Notes: a model not told the origin generated them from the letters alone. A stretch of DNA of 64,000 nt from Ignavibacteriota bacterium (GCA_002698995.1 PAAX01000015.1:31990-95989), one strand, 5' to 3'. Positions 55,194 through 64,000 are shown, counted from the stretch's first letter. Program-made: numbers and translations.

Positions 55194-56693
55194 TTAGAAT
55201 CTCCCCAAAACTTTATTAATATAGTTAATAGGATTTAATAATTCGTTAGCTGATTGATTAGCAATCTGAAAAACTTCTTCAACTGAAAATCCAATAATAA
55301 CAGTTAATATTGCCAGAAAGACAATCGGAGAAAAAATCATTATCTTTTTTGATAAAGTAAAATGTTTGAAACTAATTTCGGGGTTATCTTTAGGTGCAGG
55401 TTTCCAGAATACTTCGTTCCAGATTTTAGTCATAGAAAATAGAGTAAGAAGACTAACAAACAAAGAAATAACAACAACAAGTATTTCCTGCAGTTCTAAT
55501 CCCGCTTTAACAATTAAAAACTTAGCCCAAAATCCGGATAGCGGGGGAATGCCGGCAAGAGATAAAGCCGGGATTAAAAATAATAATCCAATTATTGGAT
55601 AAACTTTGTAAAGTCCGCCGAGTTTCTTTAATTCATAAGTACCTTGAAGCTTTTGAATTAAACCGCCGATAAAAAATAGATTGGTTTTAACAATTATGTG
55701 ATGAATCAAATAGAAAACAGCACCGGCTATACCAAGAACAGAATATAAACCAAGTCCCATAATCATGTAACCAATCTGGCTAATAATATGAAATGAAAGA
55801 ATCTTTCTAATTTCATTTTGTGAAGCGGCACCAAAAACTCCGGTAACCATTGTAAAGACAGCAACAATAAGAATTATATTAGTAAGGAATTCTGAATTTA
55901 CTGTAAATACGAGAGTGAACATTCTAATTAAAGAATAGACTCCAACCTTGGTTAACAATCCGGCAAATATTGCTGAAACCGGAGATGGGGGAGTATGATA
56001 AGAAGAAGGAAGCCAGAAATATAAAGGAAATACAGCCGACTTAATTCCAAATGAGATTAAGAAGAAAATAGATATAACAGTTATTAATCCGTTATCACCG
56101 GCAAGTTTAATTTTCTCGGATAGATCAGCCATATTAAGAGTACCGGTTAAACCGTAAAGCAGTCCAACAGCAGCCAGAAAGAAAGCAGAAGAAATAAGGT
56201 TAAGAGTGAAATATTTAATTCCACCTTCAAGCTGGTTTCTTGTTCCACCTAAAACTAGAAGAACAAATGAGCTGATCAACATAACTTCGAACCAGACGTA
56301 AAGATTAAAAACATCTCCGGTTAAGAAAGCACCGTTTATACCCATTATTAATGTGTTGAGAAGAGGATAATAACCAAAACTTTCGCGTTCGTTATCAATT
56401 GTTGAAAAAGAATAGAGTGCAGTTGTAAATGCAATAATTGATGAGATCAATACCATAACGGATGATAAAATATCAGCAGCAAATACAATTCCAAAAGGAG
56501 CTTTCCAATTACCTAAGTGTAAACTTTGAACACCATCAGAAAGGACAGTTGTAAAAAGTAATACCGATACAATAAGAAGTATTAATGAACCTACTAAATT
56601 CAATATTCTTTGCAGCGAAATATACTTCCAAGCGAAAAGCATAATTACTGCAAATAAAAGGGGTAATATTACCGGTAATACAATAAGATTCAT
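55194..56693 (-). CDS. mrpD: Mrp Na+/H+ antiporter subunit D
   Basis: 499 aa, 14 membrane helices, NuoM/N-like pump subunit: FNLYVWFEVMLISSFVLLVL with conserved Glu, FPLYFWLPSSYHTPPSPVSA and SFHIISQIGYMIMGLG. The short soluble YHTPPSPVS and the lack of the NuoM length mark it as MrpD. Immediately upstream of mrpE and 12 bp after mrpC. Confidence 0.95.
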   Translation of the reverse strand: MNLIVLPVILPLLFAVIMLFAWKYISLQRILNLVGSLILLIVSVLLFTTVLSDGVQSLHLGNWKAPFGIVFAADILSSVMVLISSIIAFTTALYSFSTIDNERESFGYYPLLNTLIMGINGAFLTGDVFNLYVWFEVMLISSFVLLVLGGTRNQLEGGIKYFTLNLISSAFFLAAVGLLYGLTGTLNMADLSEKIKLAGDNGLITVISIFFLISFGIKSAVFPLYFWLPSSYHTPPSPVSAIFAGLLTKVGVYSLIRMFTLVFTVNSEFLTNIILIVAVFTMVTGVFGAASQNEIRKILSFHIISQIGYMIMGLGLYSVLGIAGAVFYLIHHIIVKTNLFFIGGLIQKLQGTYELKKLGGLYKVYPIIGLLFLIPALSLAGIPPLSGFWAKFLIVKAGLELQEILVVVISLFVSLLTLFSMTKIWNEVFWKPAPKDNPEISFKHFTLSKKIMIFSPIVFLAILTVIIGFSVEEVFQIANQSANELLNPINYINKVLGRF

Positions 56694-56705
56694 TTTTGTC
56701 CTTAA

Positions 56706-57053
56706 CTAACTTGATAAATCAGTATTTCTCATTTCATCTAAATCATCTGTCTTAGCAGTTTTGTAAGCTCTTTTGAACAATACAAGAGCAAAAGCTTGAA
56801 TTCCAAATCCAATTACAATTGCAGTTAAAATTAAAGCTTGAGGAAGAGGATCGGCAAAAGCAGTAGCATCGGTTCCGGAATTAACAAAAACGGGATTTCC
56901 TTTAGTTAATCTTCCTACAGTTAATATTAAAAGATTTGCACCATGAGCAAGCAGTATCAATCCTATAAGCACTTTAACAAAACTTCTTCTTAAAATAAGA
57001 TAGAAGCCTGCACCGTATAAAACACCAATCATAACAGCAAATAGTAAATTCAT
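56706..57053 (-). CDS. mrpC: Mrp Na+/H+ antiporter subunit C
   Basis: 115 aa, three membrane helices homologous to Nuo[21 protein letters not shown], then [20 protein letters not shown], the MrpC signature. Overlaps mrpB by 4 bp. Confidence 0.94.
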   Translation of the reverse strand: MNLLFAVMIGVLYGAGFYLILRRSFVKVLIGLILLAHGANLLILTVGRLTKGNPVFVNSGTDATAFADPLPQALILTAIVIGFGIQAFALVLFKRAYKTAKTDDLDEMRNTDLSS

Positions 57054-57475
57054 TGAATTTCCTCTTCTTCCTCAGCCAGAGAAAAAATTATAAGTAAAGC
57101 AATTCCAAGAACAAGAAAATAAACACCGATATCAAAAATTAGTGGAGTTCCTATTTTACCAATTACCGGAAATTTGAATTCTGACCAGTAACCTTGCATA
57201 AAATTACTTCCATTAAAAACTGCAAACAATCCACTTGATAAAGCAATGATTAATCCCGAGGCAATTAAATTAATGGGATTTACTTTCAATAATTGCTGGG
57301 CATAGGTTACACCATGAGAAATAGCATAAAGAGCAAAAGCGGAAGCTGCTACTAAACCACCTATAAAACCTCCTCCCGGTTCATTATGTCCTCTTAAAAG
57401 AATAAAGAAAGAGAACATTAAAATAATTGGGAGAAGAAATCTTGTTGCCGTACAAAGTATTAAAGATGATCTCAT
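57050..57475 (-). CDS. mrpB: Mrp Na+/H+ antiporter subunit B
   Basis: 141 aa, four membrane helices with the typical [20 protein letters not shown] motif (His-Asn-Glu-Pro-Gly-Gly-Gly). The start codon shares one base with the mrpA stop. Confidence 0.94.
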   Translation of the reverse strand: MRSSLILCTATRFLLPIILMFSFFILLRGHNEPGGGFIGGLVAASAFALYAISHGVTYAQQLLKVNPINLIASGLIIALSSGLFAVFNGSNFMQGYWSEFKFPVIGKIGTPLIFDIGVYFLVLGIALLIIFSLAEEEEEIQ

Positions 57476-59769
57476 TAATTATCCTTTTTCCTAAGTTTTA
57501 ATAATGAATAAACACCAATAGCCGCAACAGCTAATACTGTTATTTCACCTAAAGTATCTAAAGCTCTAAAATCAACTAGAATAACATTTACAACATTCAA
57601 TCCTTTTCCCGAAGGATAACTTTCTGCAATAAAGTACTCCTTCAATTCAGAAGTTAAACTTGTTCCCGAAATTACAAGAACCAAAAAGAACATTGTTAAT
57701 CCCGCAAATGAAGCGACTATAATATCTCTAATTCTTCTAGTTGTGCTTGAGAAGGATAAATACTTAGGGAGTTTATAAATCACAAGAACAAATAAAATTA
57801 CGGTTAATGTTTCAATAGAAAATTGAGTCATTGCCAAATCGGGTGCGCTGTATATTAAAAAGAAAAGAGCAATTACATAACCAACTCCGCCAAGACCAAC
57901 AATAGCTGCCAATCTTGATTTAGCACTAACTGCCAAAAGAGTAGAGATAATTAAAATAAAAGCAAGAATTACTTCATAAACTGAAACAGATCCGCCGATA
58001 TTAATTTCATTAAAACTATAAAACGTGTGTAATGTGTACGCAATCAAAGAAAAAGTAGTGAGAAGAATTACGAGAATATAAAAACGTAAATAACCGTTTT
58101 GAATTTTTGAAGTAATATATTTTGCTAAAGATAAAGTACCATCAAAAATAAATTGATAGTAATAAGAAGGTTGAACAAATTTAACCGATGAAAAACTAGC
58201 AACAAATTTCAGGAAATATTCTCTTTTGAAATAAAGGAATAAACCAAGTAGAACTGTAATTGTACTAAGAAGAAGTTCAAGGTTAAATCCGTGCCATAGT
58301 TTAACCGGAATGTTTAATCTTTCTGATATAATTCCAAGTTCAGAAGAATTAATTAATTTATTCAAAAAGAGACTTGAAAAAATTCCCAGCACCAACCCGC
58401 TTAAAGCAAGGAACATAGGACCAGACCACATTCTAAATGGTGCTTCATGAGGATTTTTAGGTGTAGATTTCAACTTTCCAAAAAATGGTCTGAATCCAAC
58501 CATTGCAGTTATATAAACAACAAACATATTTGCAAGAATTGTAATAACAATCAGATAATTTCCGAATATAGGGAGTTCAAGAACTGAAGCATAAACAGTT
58601 TCTTTACCTACAAATCCGACTAAAGGAATAATACCCATTTTAGATAAAGAAGCAGCAACAGCAATAATCATAGTTATCGGCATTAGTTTTCTTAAGCCTG
58701 AAAGCTTCTCAATATTTCTAGTTCCGGTTTCATGATCAATAATTCCGGCAACCAAAAAGAGAGTTCCTTTGTAGAGAGAATGCGCAATCAAATATATAAT
58801 GAATGCTTTAATAGCAAGATCAGAACCGATTCCGATAAGCATTGTTAATGTGCCTAAAACGGAAAGAGTAGAATAAGCAAGAAGCTTTTTGAGATCAGTC
58901 TGCTTAAAAGATAAAACTGCAGCAAAGAGCATAGTAGCAGTTCCGAAAACAAGTAAAAGATCATTCCAAAGAATAGAGTTTCCAAAAGCTGGATTTAATC
59001 TAGCCATTAAGTATATACCGGCTTTAACCATTGTAGCTGAGTGGAGATAAGCTGAAACCGGAGTTGGGGCTTCCATAGCATTCGGTAACCAGAAATGGAA
59101 AGGGAATTGAGCAGATTTAGTAAATGTACCCAGTAAAATAAAAATAACAATCAAAAAGAAATAAGAACTGCCGATAACTTCTGCGGGCATTTTATTAATT
59201 TCTGAAATATCCCAAGTTCCGGTTGTAATGTATAAGAGAATAAATCCGGCTAAAAGTGCCAAACCTCCTAATCCGGTTACAAGTAAAGCCTGTAAAGCAG
59301 AATATCTGGATGATTCTTTTTCATGATTGAATCCAATTAAAAGGTAAGAACTGATTGAAGTTAATTCCCAGAAAATGAAAAGAGTCATTAAGTTATCACT
59401 AGTAACAACTCCAATCATAGAACTCATAAAGATAGAGATATAGATATAAAACTTTGAAAGTCTGGTATCTCCTTTAAGGTAGCTTCCGGCGTAAAGATAA
59501 ACAACAGTACCAACCAGACTGATTATCATTGCAAAGACAAGACTTAATCCGTCGATGTAAAAATCAAAATTAATTCCGAGAGAAGGGATCCAGCTGTAAC
59601 TTACTTTTATTACTTCTCCATCTGCTATCTGGTAATAGAAAGAAGCAAAATAAAAAAATATGGAAGCAGGAATTATTGGAATAATCCAGCTAAGGAAATT
59701 GTCCGATATTTTTTTTATTAACGGAACTAAAACCGCAGTAATAAATCCAAGCAAAACAAAAAATAGCAT
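57475..59769 (-). CDS. mrpA: Mrp Na+/H+ antiporter subunit A
   Basis: 764 aa. NuoL-like pump domain ([56 protein letters not shown]) plus the additional C-terminal membrane region with [20 protein letters not shown] (DUF4040) and the MrpB-like [20 protein letters not shown], so it is the complete long MrpA. First gene of a seven-gene operon in the order A-B-C-D-E-F-G, coding for a Na+/H+ antiporter that supports pH and sodium balance and may exchange ions with the Na+ cycle of the electron chain. Confidence 0.95.
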   Translation of the reverse strand: MLFFVLLGFITAVLVPLIKKISDNFLSWIIPIIPASIFFYFASFYYQIADGEVIKVSYSWIPSLGINFDFYIDGLSLVFAMIISLVGTVVYLYAGSYLKGDTRLSKFYIYISIFMSSMIGVVTSDNLMTLFIFWELTSISSYLLIGFNHEKESSRYSALQALLVTGLGGLALLAGFILLYITTGTWDISEINKMPAEVIGSSYFFLIVIFILLGTFTKSAQFPFHFWLPNAMEAPTPVSAYLHSATMVKAGIYLMARLNPAFGNSILWNDLLLVFGTATMLFAAVLSFKQTDLKKLLAYSTLSVLGTLTMLIGIGSDLAIKAFIIYLIAHSLYKGTLFLVAGIIDHETGTRNIEKLSGLRKLMPITMIIAVAASLSKMGIIPLVGFVGKETVYASVLELPIFGNYLIVITILANMFVVYITAMVGFRPFFGKLKSTPKNPHEAPFRMWSGPMFLALSGLVLGIFSSLFLNKLINSSELGIISERLNIPVKLWHGFNLELLLSTITVLLGLFLYFKREYFLKFVASFSSVKFVQPSYYYQFIFDGTLSLAKYITSKIQNGYLRFYILVILLTTFSLIAYTLHTFYSFNEINIGGSVSVYEVILAFILIISTLLAVSAKSRLAAIVGLGGVGYVIALFFLIYSAPDLAMTQFSIETLTVILFVLVIYKLPKYLSFSSTTRRIRDIIVASFAGLTMFFLVLVISGTSLTSELKEYFIAESYPSGKGLNVVNVILVDFRALDTLGEITVLAVAAIGVYSLLKLRKKDN

Positions 59770-59968
59770 TAAAGTTTCCGGGATTAATATGATTTTAATA
59801 TAGACTTAGAAATGCTAATATATAAAATATTGGCAAATTCTGGTTAAAAACTGAAATAAAGAACAAATAATTTGGTGTGAAGTTCAAAAAGTGAATGATA
59901 ATCGGTACAATTTTGAGAAAAAAGGCAAATCTCTTAGTATAAAAACAAACCTACTAGAAATAAAAAGC

Positions 59969-60001
59969 AAACCTCCGAGGTTTTGGAAACCTCGGAGGTT
60001 T
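59969..60001. repeat. REP palindrome left of the RAYT gene
   Basis: A 15-bp perfect stem (AAACCTCCGAGGTTT and its complement, 59969-59983 and 59987-60001) with a 3-base loop TGG. The same stem sequence recurs at 60625, preceded in both places by GC, indicating direct orientation around the transposase gene. It also ends in a T-run on the + strand, so it may terminate transcripts. Confidence 0.85.
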
Positions 60002-60024
60002 TTAAATAAACTAGAAGGTTTAAT

Positions 60025-60585
60025 TTAGAAGTCAGTTTTATAATTAGAATGCATACTTGAAGATAATAGGAATTCTTTCATTTGATCAAAAGATTGAAAA
60101 TAGGATTTTACTTCGTCCGTATTAGTCAAATTACCATTCCTTAAACCTAATAAATCCTTTGCATTTGAGAACTCATATTCTAAAATAGTTTTGCATAATC
60201 CAGCTTTAACCGGATTTTCCAGAATGTATTTAATTATCCATACAAAATAATTTTCATCTTCAATTTGTTTATTCTTTGTTTTTGATTCAAACAAAGTACC
60301 ACTACGTTTATGCATTTTATTTATAGATTTTACATACGAATTAAGAATTGATGAGATGAATGATGAAATAGTGAGTTCTTCTGAATTCTGTTTTACAAAT
60401 AGATGAAAGTGGTTTGGCATTAATGAATAAGCTAAGATATCAACTTTATATTTCTCTTTGTATAATTTTAGTTTCCTCAAAAAGTAGTAGTAGTTTTCTT
60501 TTTCAAAGAAAATCAATTCTTTATTAACACCACGATTATATAAATGATGAAAAGTATTTTTATGAAAAATTCTAGTCTTGTGCAT
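60025..60585 (-). CDS. REP-associated tyrosine transposase (RAYT, IS200-like Y1 family)
   Basis: 186 aa from ATG 60585 (MHKTRIFHKNTFHHLYNRGV); an in-frame ATG at 60642 would start inside the REP hairpin. HUH endonuclease signature: ILAYSLMPNHFHLFVKQNSE contains the HxH motif, and the catalytic Tyr is expected in LNSYVKSINKMHKRSGTLFE. YILENPVKAGL is the usual third conserved block. Such proteins cut and join single-stranded REP palindromes; they are usually single-copy and vertically inherited. Flanked by REP hairpins at 59969 and 60625. Confidence 0.93.
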   Translation of the reverse strand: MHKTRIFHKNTFHHLYNRGVNKELIFFEKENYYYFLRKLKLYKEKYKVDILAYSLMPNHFHLFVKQNSEELTISSFISSILNSYVKSINKMHKRSGTLFESKTKNKQIEDENYFVWIIKYILENPVKAGLCKTILEYEFSNAKDLLGLRNGNLTNTDEVKSYFQSFDQMKEFLLSSSMHSNYKTDF

Positions 60586-60624
60586 AAGATCAAAATAATA
60601 AAATATTCTAATTTCGAAAAAGGC

Positions 60625-60656
60625 AAACCTCCGAGGTTTCAAAAACCTCGGAGGTT
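60625..60656. repeat. REP palindrome right of the RAYT gene
   Basis: Same 15-base arm as the left copy (60625-60639), a 3-base loop CAA, then AAACCTCGGAGGTT (60643-60656), 14 bp paired. It lies in the 5' leader of the transposase gene. Confidence 0.85.
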
Positions 60657-60675
60657 ATTGGACAATCATCTTCAT

Positions 60676-62163
60676 CTAATGAAAGATATATCCTAAAATC
60701 AAATATAAAACTGCTGTTATTGAACCTGCTACAAGAGCATAGGGCAATTGAGTTTTTACGTGATCAATATGATCAGAACCGGAAGCCATTGAAGAGATAA
60801 TAGTTGTATCTGAAATAGGGGAACAGTGATCACCAAAAACTCCGCCTCCTAAAGCTGCAGCAATTGTTAAGAAAACATTTGCTTCTAAAGATTCTGCCAT
60901 TGGAACTCCGATTGCAATCATAATTGCAAAAGTACCCCAAGAGGTGCCTGTTGAAAAAGCAATAAAACACGCAACTAGAAATACAATTACAGGAACAAAG
61001 TTAGGAGAAAGCCAAGCTTTAGATATTTCGGCAATATAAATACCGGTTCCTAAATTTTTACAGACAGTTCCAATTGCAAAAGCGAGCATCATTAATAATG
61101 CTAGTGGAATTAATCCGCTAATACCTTTAAAAGTAAGATCAATAACTTCATTAAATGTCAATATTTTCTGAATGATGTATGAAGTCCCGCCGACAAATAT
61201 TGCAGTTAATACAGAGTATAAAACAGAAGTGGAACCTGAACCTTGTCCAATTGCATTAAAGAGAGCTTCAAAAATTCCCATTTGCTCAATATCTTTTACA
61301 TTAGACCAGCCTGTAAAGATCAGCATAAGGGGCATCATACCAACCATTACACCAATCGGCAAAATCATATTAAAAGCTTTAGGTTTTACACCTTCCTTTT
61401 TCTCCATTGATAAAACATCAGAAGAAATTAAAGGCTTTGCTCCGTCTCTAATTACTTTGCCGGTAGTCTTGGCTCTCTCTTCCGCTTTTTTCATCGGACC
61501 AAAATCTTTTCTTGTTAAGATTATAAAGACTACCATTCCAATTGCCAGCATCGGGTAAAAATTTAACGGGAATGCTTTTAACATAACTGAAAAAGGATTA
61601 TCAAAACCTTGCGCTGCTATTAATCCCATTATATAAGCACCCCAGGCATTTAAAGGAATTAATATACAGGTAGGAGCACTTATTGAATCTGCAATATAAG
61701 CAAGCTTTTCTCTTGGGATTTTCATCCTATCGAAAATTGGTCTGTATATAGAGCCGACAGTTAGAACATTAATACTTGATTCAACAAAGATAAGAATTCC
61801 GGTAAGCCATGCTAAAAGTTCAACAACAACTCTGCTTTTACCAGCTTTTTTAGATTCAATTTTATCAACAAGCCTGTTGATCTTCAAAATAAATCCATCA
61901 ACACCGCCGGAACGCTGAATAAAAATAATTAATGCACCAACCAAAGAACTGAACATTATTGTCCTGGTATTTCCGCTGTCTTTAAAAACATCTACTAATG
62001 CCTGAACCGTGTTAAGTGTTCCGTCTAGAATATTTCCACCGCTGAGAATTACCCAGCCGAGCCATATACCGAATAATAGAGATACAAATACTTGTTTTGT
62101 TTTAATTGCTAATACGATTGCTAAAACCGGAGGTAGTACTGACCAAAAACTGAAGTGATCCAT
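60676..62163 (-). CDS. NhaC family Na+/H+ antiporter
   Basis: 495 aa, about 11-12 membrane helices: LLAWLTGILIFVESSINVLT, ADSISAPTCILIPLNAWGAY, FSTGTSWGTFAIMIAIGVPM and GDHCSPISDTTIISSMASGS are NhaC/ArsB-IT superfamily motifs. It could exchange Na+ for H+, or be a related amino acid/proton antiporter. With the neighbouring Mrp operon it indicates an active sodium cycle. No gene is coupled; the RAYT element lies between it and mrpA. Confidence 0.88.
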   Translation of the reverse strand: MDHFSFWSVLPPVLAIVLAIKTKQVFVSLLFGIWLGWVILSGGNILDGTLNTVQALVDVFKDSGNTRTIMFSSLVGALIIFIQRSGGVDGFILKINRLVDKIESKKAGKSRVVVELLAWLTGILIFVESSINVLTVGSIYRPIFDRMKIPREKLAYIADSISAPTCILIPLNAWGAYIMGLIAAQGFDNPFSVMLKAFPLNFYPMLAIGMVVFIILTRKDFGPMKKAEERAKTTGKVIRDGAKPLISSDVLSMEKKEGVKPKAFNMILPIGVMVGMMPLMLIFTGWSNVKDIEQMGIFEALFNAIGQGSGSTSVLYSVLTAIFVGGTSYIIQKILTFNEVIDLTFKGISGLIPLALLMMLAFAIGTVCKNLGTGIYIAEISKAWLSPNFVPVIVFLVACFIAFSTGTSWGTFAIMIAIGVPMAESLEANVFLTIAAALGGGVFGDHCSPISDTTIISSMASGSDHIDHVKTQLPYALVAGSITAVLYLILGYIFH

Positions 62164-62291
62164 ATAGTCTCTGTTTTTTAGTAGGATTAAAAGTCTTGCG
62201 ATAATAGTAAATTATTAGTTAAAATGAAAGGAAAGCAGTTTGATGTTGGACGTAAGAAGTTAGACGTAAGAGGTAAGAAGTTAAAATGAAC

Positions 62292-62333
62292 GTCATTCCG
62301 GCCGAAACGAAGTGGAGAGCCGGAATCTCAGAC
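62292..62333. repeat. Palindromic short dispersed repeat, copy 1
   Basis: 42 bases starting GTCATTCCGGCCGAAAC, with ATTCCGGC (62296-62303) and GCCGGAAT (62319-62326) able to pair. Repeated at 62422-62463 with two mismatches. A third, partial copy with CCGGAAT lies near 62374-62380. Confidence 0.85.
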
Positions 62334-62421
62334 CAAATAATTATTGAGATGCCAGTCTTGCCGACTAGGCAGGCCGGAATTCTAAACAAAATATGTTTCG
62401 AAACCGGCATGAGCAGGATTT

Positions 62422-62463
62422 GTCATTCCGGCCGAAACAAAGTGGAGTGCCGGAATCTCAGAC
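62422..62463. repeat. Palindromic short dispersed repeat, copy 2
   Basis: Second copy, 130 bp after the first, same orientation, two mismatches (G to A and A to T). The ATTCCGGC/GCCGGAAT arms are kept, so this is a small hairpin-forming repeat resembling REP or MITE debris, with no coding capacity. Confidence 0.85.
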
Positions 62464-62710
62464 TCTTAAAAAGGCAAAAGGGAATCTCAAAAAGCTAAAG
62501 ATTTAATTTCAATTGTAGTAAAGATTGAATTACAATAGTAATTAAATCGATTAGATATACTTTTATTAAAGTAAACAAAGTAAAACAAATATTGGATAGA
62601 AAGTATTAATAGTACAATTATTTTTACTTAGCTATGCAATAATAAAAGTTTTTAGTTGATACTTTTTTATTTAATTATTAAGTTCAGTTTAAATTATGAA
62701 TTAAGTTCGG

Positions 62711-63736
62711 TTGTTTAAAATTTCTTATCAAAAAATAAATATTACAAAAGCGAAGAAATTATCTGCTGCACAAAAGACGAGTTCTGAACCGAAGCTTTTA
62801 GATAAAGTAAAGATTGATTTACGAACAAAGCACTACAGTAAAAAAACTGAAGAGGCATATTTAAAGTGGATTAAGGAATTTATTTATTTCAATAATAAAA
62901 AGCATCCTTTAGAATTAACAAAAGAAAATATTGAGAAATACTTATCTGAACTTGCGGTTAAAAGAAATGTTTCTGCAAGTACACAAAACCAAGCTTTAAG
63001 TGCAATACTTTATTTATATAGAAATGTGTTAAAAGAAGAAGTTGGCTGGCTTAATGATGTAATAAGAGCTAAACGAAGTGCAAGAATTCCAGTCGTATTT
63101 ACCAGAGATGAAATACAAAAGGTGTTTTCTTATTTAGAAGGGACCTCTAAAATAATTTGTTCATTGCTTTATGGTTCAGGATTAAGATTGGGAGAAGCTC
63201 TTAGACTTAGAATTAAAGACATTAGTTTTGATTACAACCAGATTACTGTGAGAGATGCCAAGGGTAACAAGGATAGAATTACAACTTTAGCCAAAAGTGT
63301 TTTTCCAGAACTTAAAAATCATTTGAACAATGTTTTTCTAATTCATAAAAGTGACTTAAAAAAAGGAAAAGGAAAAACCAAATTACCAAATGCACTTGCA
63401 TTAAAATATCCTAATGCCGATAGAGACTTTTATTGGCAATACGCTTTCCCTGCAGACAAATATATTAAAGATAAAGACAGCGGACTGATTTACAGATATC
63501 ATATACATGAGAGTTCAATACAGAGAAAAATAAAAGAAGCAATTAAACAAGCTGGTATATTGAAACCAGCTTCTTCTCATACTTTTAGACATAGTTTCGC
63601 TACTCATTTGTTAGAAAGTGGGTATGATATAAGAACTATTCAAGAATTGTTAGGGCATAATTCTGTTAAGACAACAATGATTTATACACATGTGATCAAT
63701 CAAGGTGCTGGAGTTATTAGTCCGTTAGACAGATAA
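62711..63736 (+). CDS. intI: Integron integrase
   Basis: 341 aa tyrosine recombinase. What marks it as IntI, not XerC, is the extra helix region between catalytic motifs: KLPNALALKYPNADRDFYWQ, then YAFPADKYI and a HIHESSIQRKIKEAI stretch. The catalytic set is complete: Arg in YGSGLRLGEALRL, Lys in DAKGNKDR, His/Arg in SSHTFRHSFATHLLE, His in LLGHNSVKTT, and Tyr in MIYTHVINQGAGV. The start is TTG at 62711 and the N-terminal motif KTKHYSKKTEEAYLKWIKEF-like follows. DNA downstream carries attC-like palindromes, so the array may lie to the right, with intI pointing at it. Confidence 0.95.
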   Translation: MFKISYQKINITKAKKLSAAQKTSSEPKLLDKVKIDLRTKHYSKKTEEAYLKWIKEFIYFNNKKHPLELTKENIEKYLSELAVKRNVSASTQNQALSAILYLYRNVLKEEVGWLNDVIRAKRSARIPVVFTRDEIQKVFSYLEGTSKIICSLLYGSGLRLGEALRLRIKDISFDYNQITVRDAKGNKDRITTLAKSVFPELKNHLNNVFLIHKSDLKKGKGKTKLPNALALKYPNADRDFYWQYAFPADKYIKDKDSGLIYRYHIHESSIQRKIKEAIKQAGILKPASSHTFRHSFATHLLESGYDIRTIQELLGHNSVKTTMIYTHVINQGAGVISPLDR

Positions 63737-63741
63737 AAGAC

Positions 63742-63782
63742 TTGGAACGTTATCTTGCAGATTTTGCAGTATAACATTCCAA
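63742..63782. repeat. Palindrome A downstream of intI
   Basis: TTGGAA-c-GTTAT (63742-63753) pairs with ATAAC-a-TTCCAA (63771-63782), one mismatch in 12. The loop contains TTGCAG twice. A related inner motif (TTGCA-like) appears in palindrome B. Confidence 0.75.
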
Positions 63783-63805
63783 TAAAAATTGGACAGAAGT
63801 TTTGG

Positions 63806-63830
63806 TAAACCATTGTATCAGAATGGTTTA
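63806..63830. repeat. Inverted repeat between the two att-like palindromes
   Basis: TAAACCATT (63806-63814) and AATGGTTTA (63822-63830), a perfect 9-bp stem with a 7-base loop. No T-run, so not a standard terminator. Confidence 0.7.
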
Positions 63831-63855
63831 TAAAGAATAATGAAATAATTCACTG

Positions 63856-63890
63856 GTTGTTAGATTTGCAAAAATTGCAGACCTAACAAC
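63856..63890. repeat. Palindrome B with GTTAGAT and ACCTAAC core-like ends
   Basis: GTTGTTAG (63856-63863) and CTAACAAC (63883-63890) pair perfectly; inside, TGCAA/TTGCA add pairs. The left half includes GTTAGAT (fits the GTTRRRY core site) and the right half ACCTAAC (fits RYYYAAC), like the junction of two adjacent attC sites or attI plus attC. Confidence 0.6.
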
Positions 63891-63931
63891 TTTGAAGCAG
63901 CATTTTGCTGCAGCTTAATTAATAGTTGAAC
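63881..63931. other. Candidate attC site
   Basis: Starts with ACCTAAC (RYYYAAC) at 63881, ends with GTTGAAC (GTTRRRY) at 63925-63931, and folds in the middle (GCAGCA/TGCTGC at 63897-63911, followed by CAGCTTAATT). Length 51 bases is within the range of short attC sites. The outer core-site pairing is poor, so this is tentative. Confidence 0.35.
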
Positions 63932-64000
63932 GAAACCGCCAAATGGCGGCAGCAAAAGTTCTTTGACGTATTGATAGAGCAAAAGAAATTGAATTTCGAT

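Larger units (their letters stand above)
62164..62710. other. 547-bp gene-free region with short repeats
   Basis: Between NhaC and the integrase gene. It contains two 42-base direct repeats (62292 and 62422) and a related half-copy, and short tandem pieces (AGACGTAAGAAGTT-like, around 62250-62280). The rest (62510-62710) is AT-rich and shows no supported gene or strong hairpin. It should contain the integrase promoter. Confidence 0.6.
63737..64000. other. Recombination-site-like region downstream of intI (possible attI/attC start)
   Basis: 264 bp with no supported gene but four hairpin-forming palindromes: 63742-63782, 63806-63830, 63856-63890 and, near the edge, 63897-63911 and 63936-63949. 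Several contain GTTRRRY or RYYYAAC core-site sequences of integron cassettes. The window ends before any cassette gene could be recognised. Confidence 0.45.

Noticed and set aside
59770..60024. Protein-coding gene between mrpA and the RAYT gene
   Set aside because: No frame with a plausible start; the region contains the REP hairpin and AT-rich DNA only.
60586..60642. Upstream start for the RAYT gene
   Set aside because: It would translate the REP hairpin; the ATG at 60585 fits the family N-terminus.
60676..62163. NhaC as an integron cassette to the left of intI
   Set aside because: No attC-like site borders it; the flanking palindromes belong to the RAYT/REP element.
62292..62463. CRISPR repeats
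   Set aside because: Only two full copies, no regular spacers and no cas genes; they behave as dispersed hairpin repeats.
62286..62498. Small reading frame across the intergenic repeats
   Set aside because: It is formed by reading through the palindromic repeats and has no ribosome binding site or known similarity.

Overview
The window is AT-rich bacterial chromosome that most resembles the Ignavibacteriota, on the Bacteroidota/Chlorobiota side of the tree. The pointers are a short (286 aa) RpoD of the Bacteroidota type, a GldC homologue, a 61-aa histone H1-like protein, an isolated atpD-atpC pair, a complex I operon without nuoEFG, a YtxJ-type bacilliredoxin remnant and secreted proteins cleaved after a final AQ. 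Many starts nevertheless have clear Shine-Dalgarno sequences. This placement is inference; no 16S gene is present.

Left part (1-5600): trpE runs off the left edge and is preceded by a complete transcription-attenuation leader (a 27-aa peptide with four Trp codons, an anti-terminator pairing and a terminator). Then come a class V aminotransferase, gldC, a DUF2911/TPR secreted protein and rpoD. The most striking locus follows (5866-15004). It is a tight, co-directional run holding a broken bacilliredoxin gene, a membrane protein with the classical two-haem cytochrome b histidine spacing, a TPR protein, a membrane-anchored Fe-S/flavin oxidoreductase, a multihaem c-type cytochrome with 20 CxxCH motifs (interrupted by one stop codon), a second cytochrome with 37 CxxCH motifs, and a predicted outer-membrane beta-barrel. 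Together this looks like an electron conduit from the inner membrane to the outside of the cell.

Middle part (15005-41000): a reverse-strand run codes for a degenerate receiver-GAF protein, an eIF2B-like protein, a universal stress protein, a cyclic-nucleotide-binding protein, HisA and an acyl-CoA dehydrogenase. A forward run follows with a hydrolase, BioY, an ETF:menaquinone oxidoreductase-like Fe-S protein, the H1-like protein, CapA, an MFS transporter, Dus, a PAP2-like protein, a PolX/PHP protein and Apt. After rsmI and a DinB-like protein comes an Rrf2-regulated lysine-degradation pair (aminoadipate-semialdehyde dehydrogenase and lysine-ketoglutarate reductase), then a DegT aminotransferase, a CAU tRNA, cysE-cysK and atpDC.

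Right part (41000-64000): reverse-strand genes encode an Fe-S/oxidative stress operon (Rrf2, unknown protein, A-type carrier, superoxide dismutase), NDH-1 (nuoABCD-HIJKLMN, with a small four-helix-bundle insertion between nuoC and nuoD), a seven-gene Mrp Na+/H+ antiporter, a REP-associated tyrosine transposase flanked by its palindromes, and an NhaC antiporter. The window ends with short repeats and an integron integrase gene. The DNA after the integrase contains recombination-site-like palindromes, so an integron cassette array may begin at the right edge, with intI pointing toward it.
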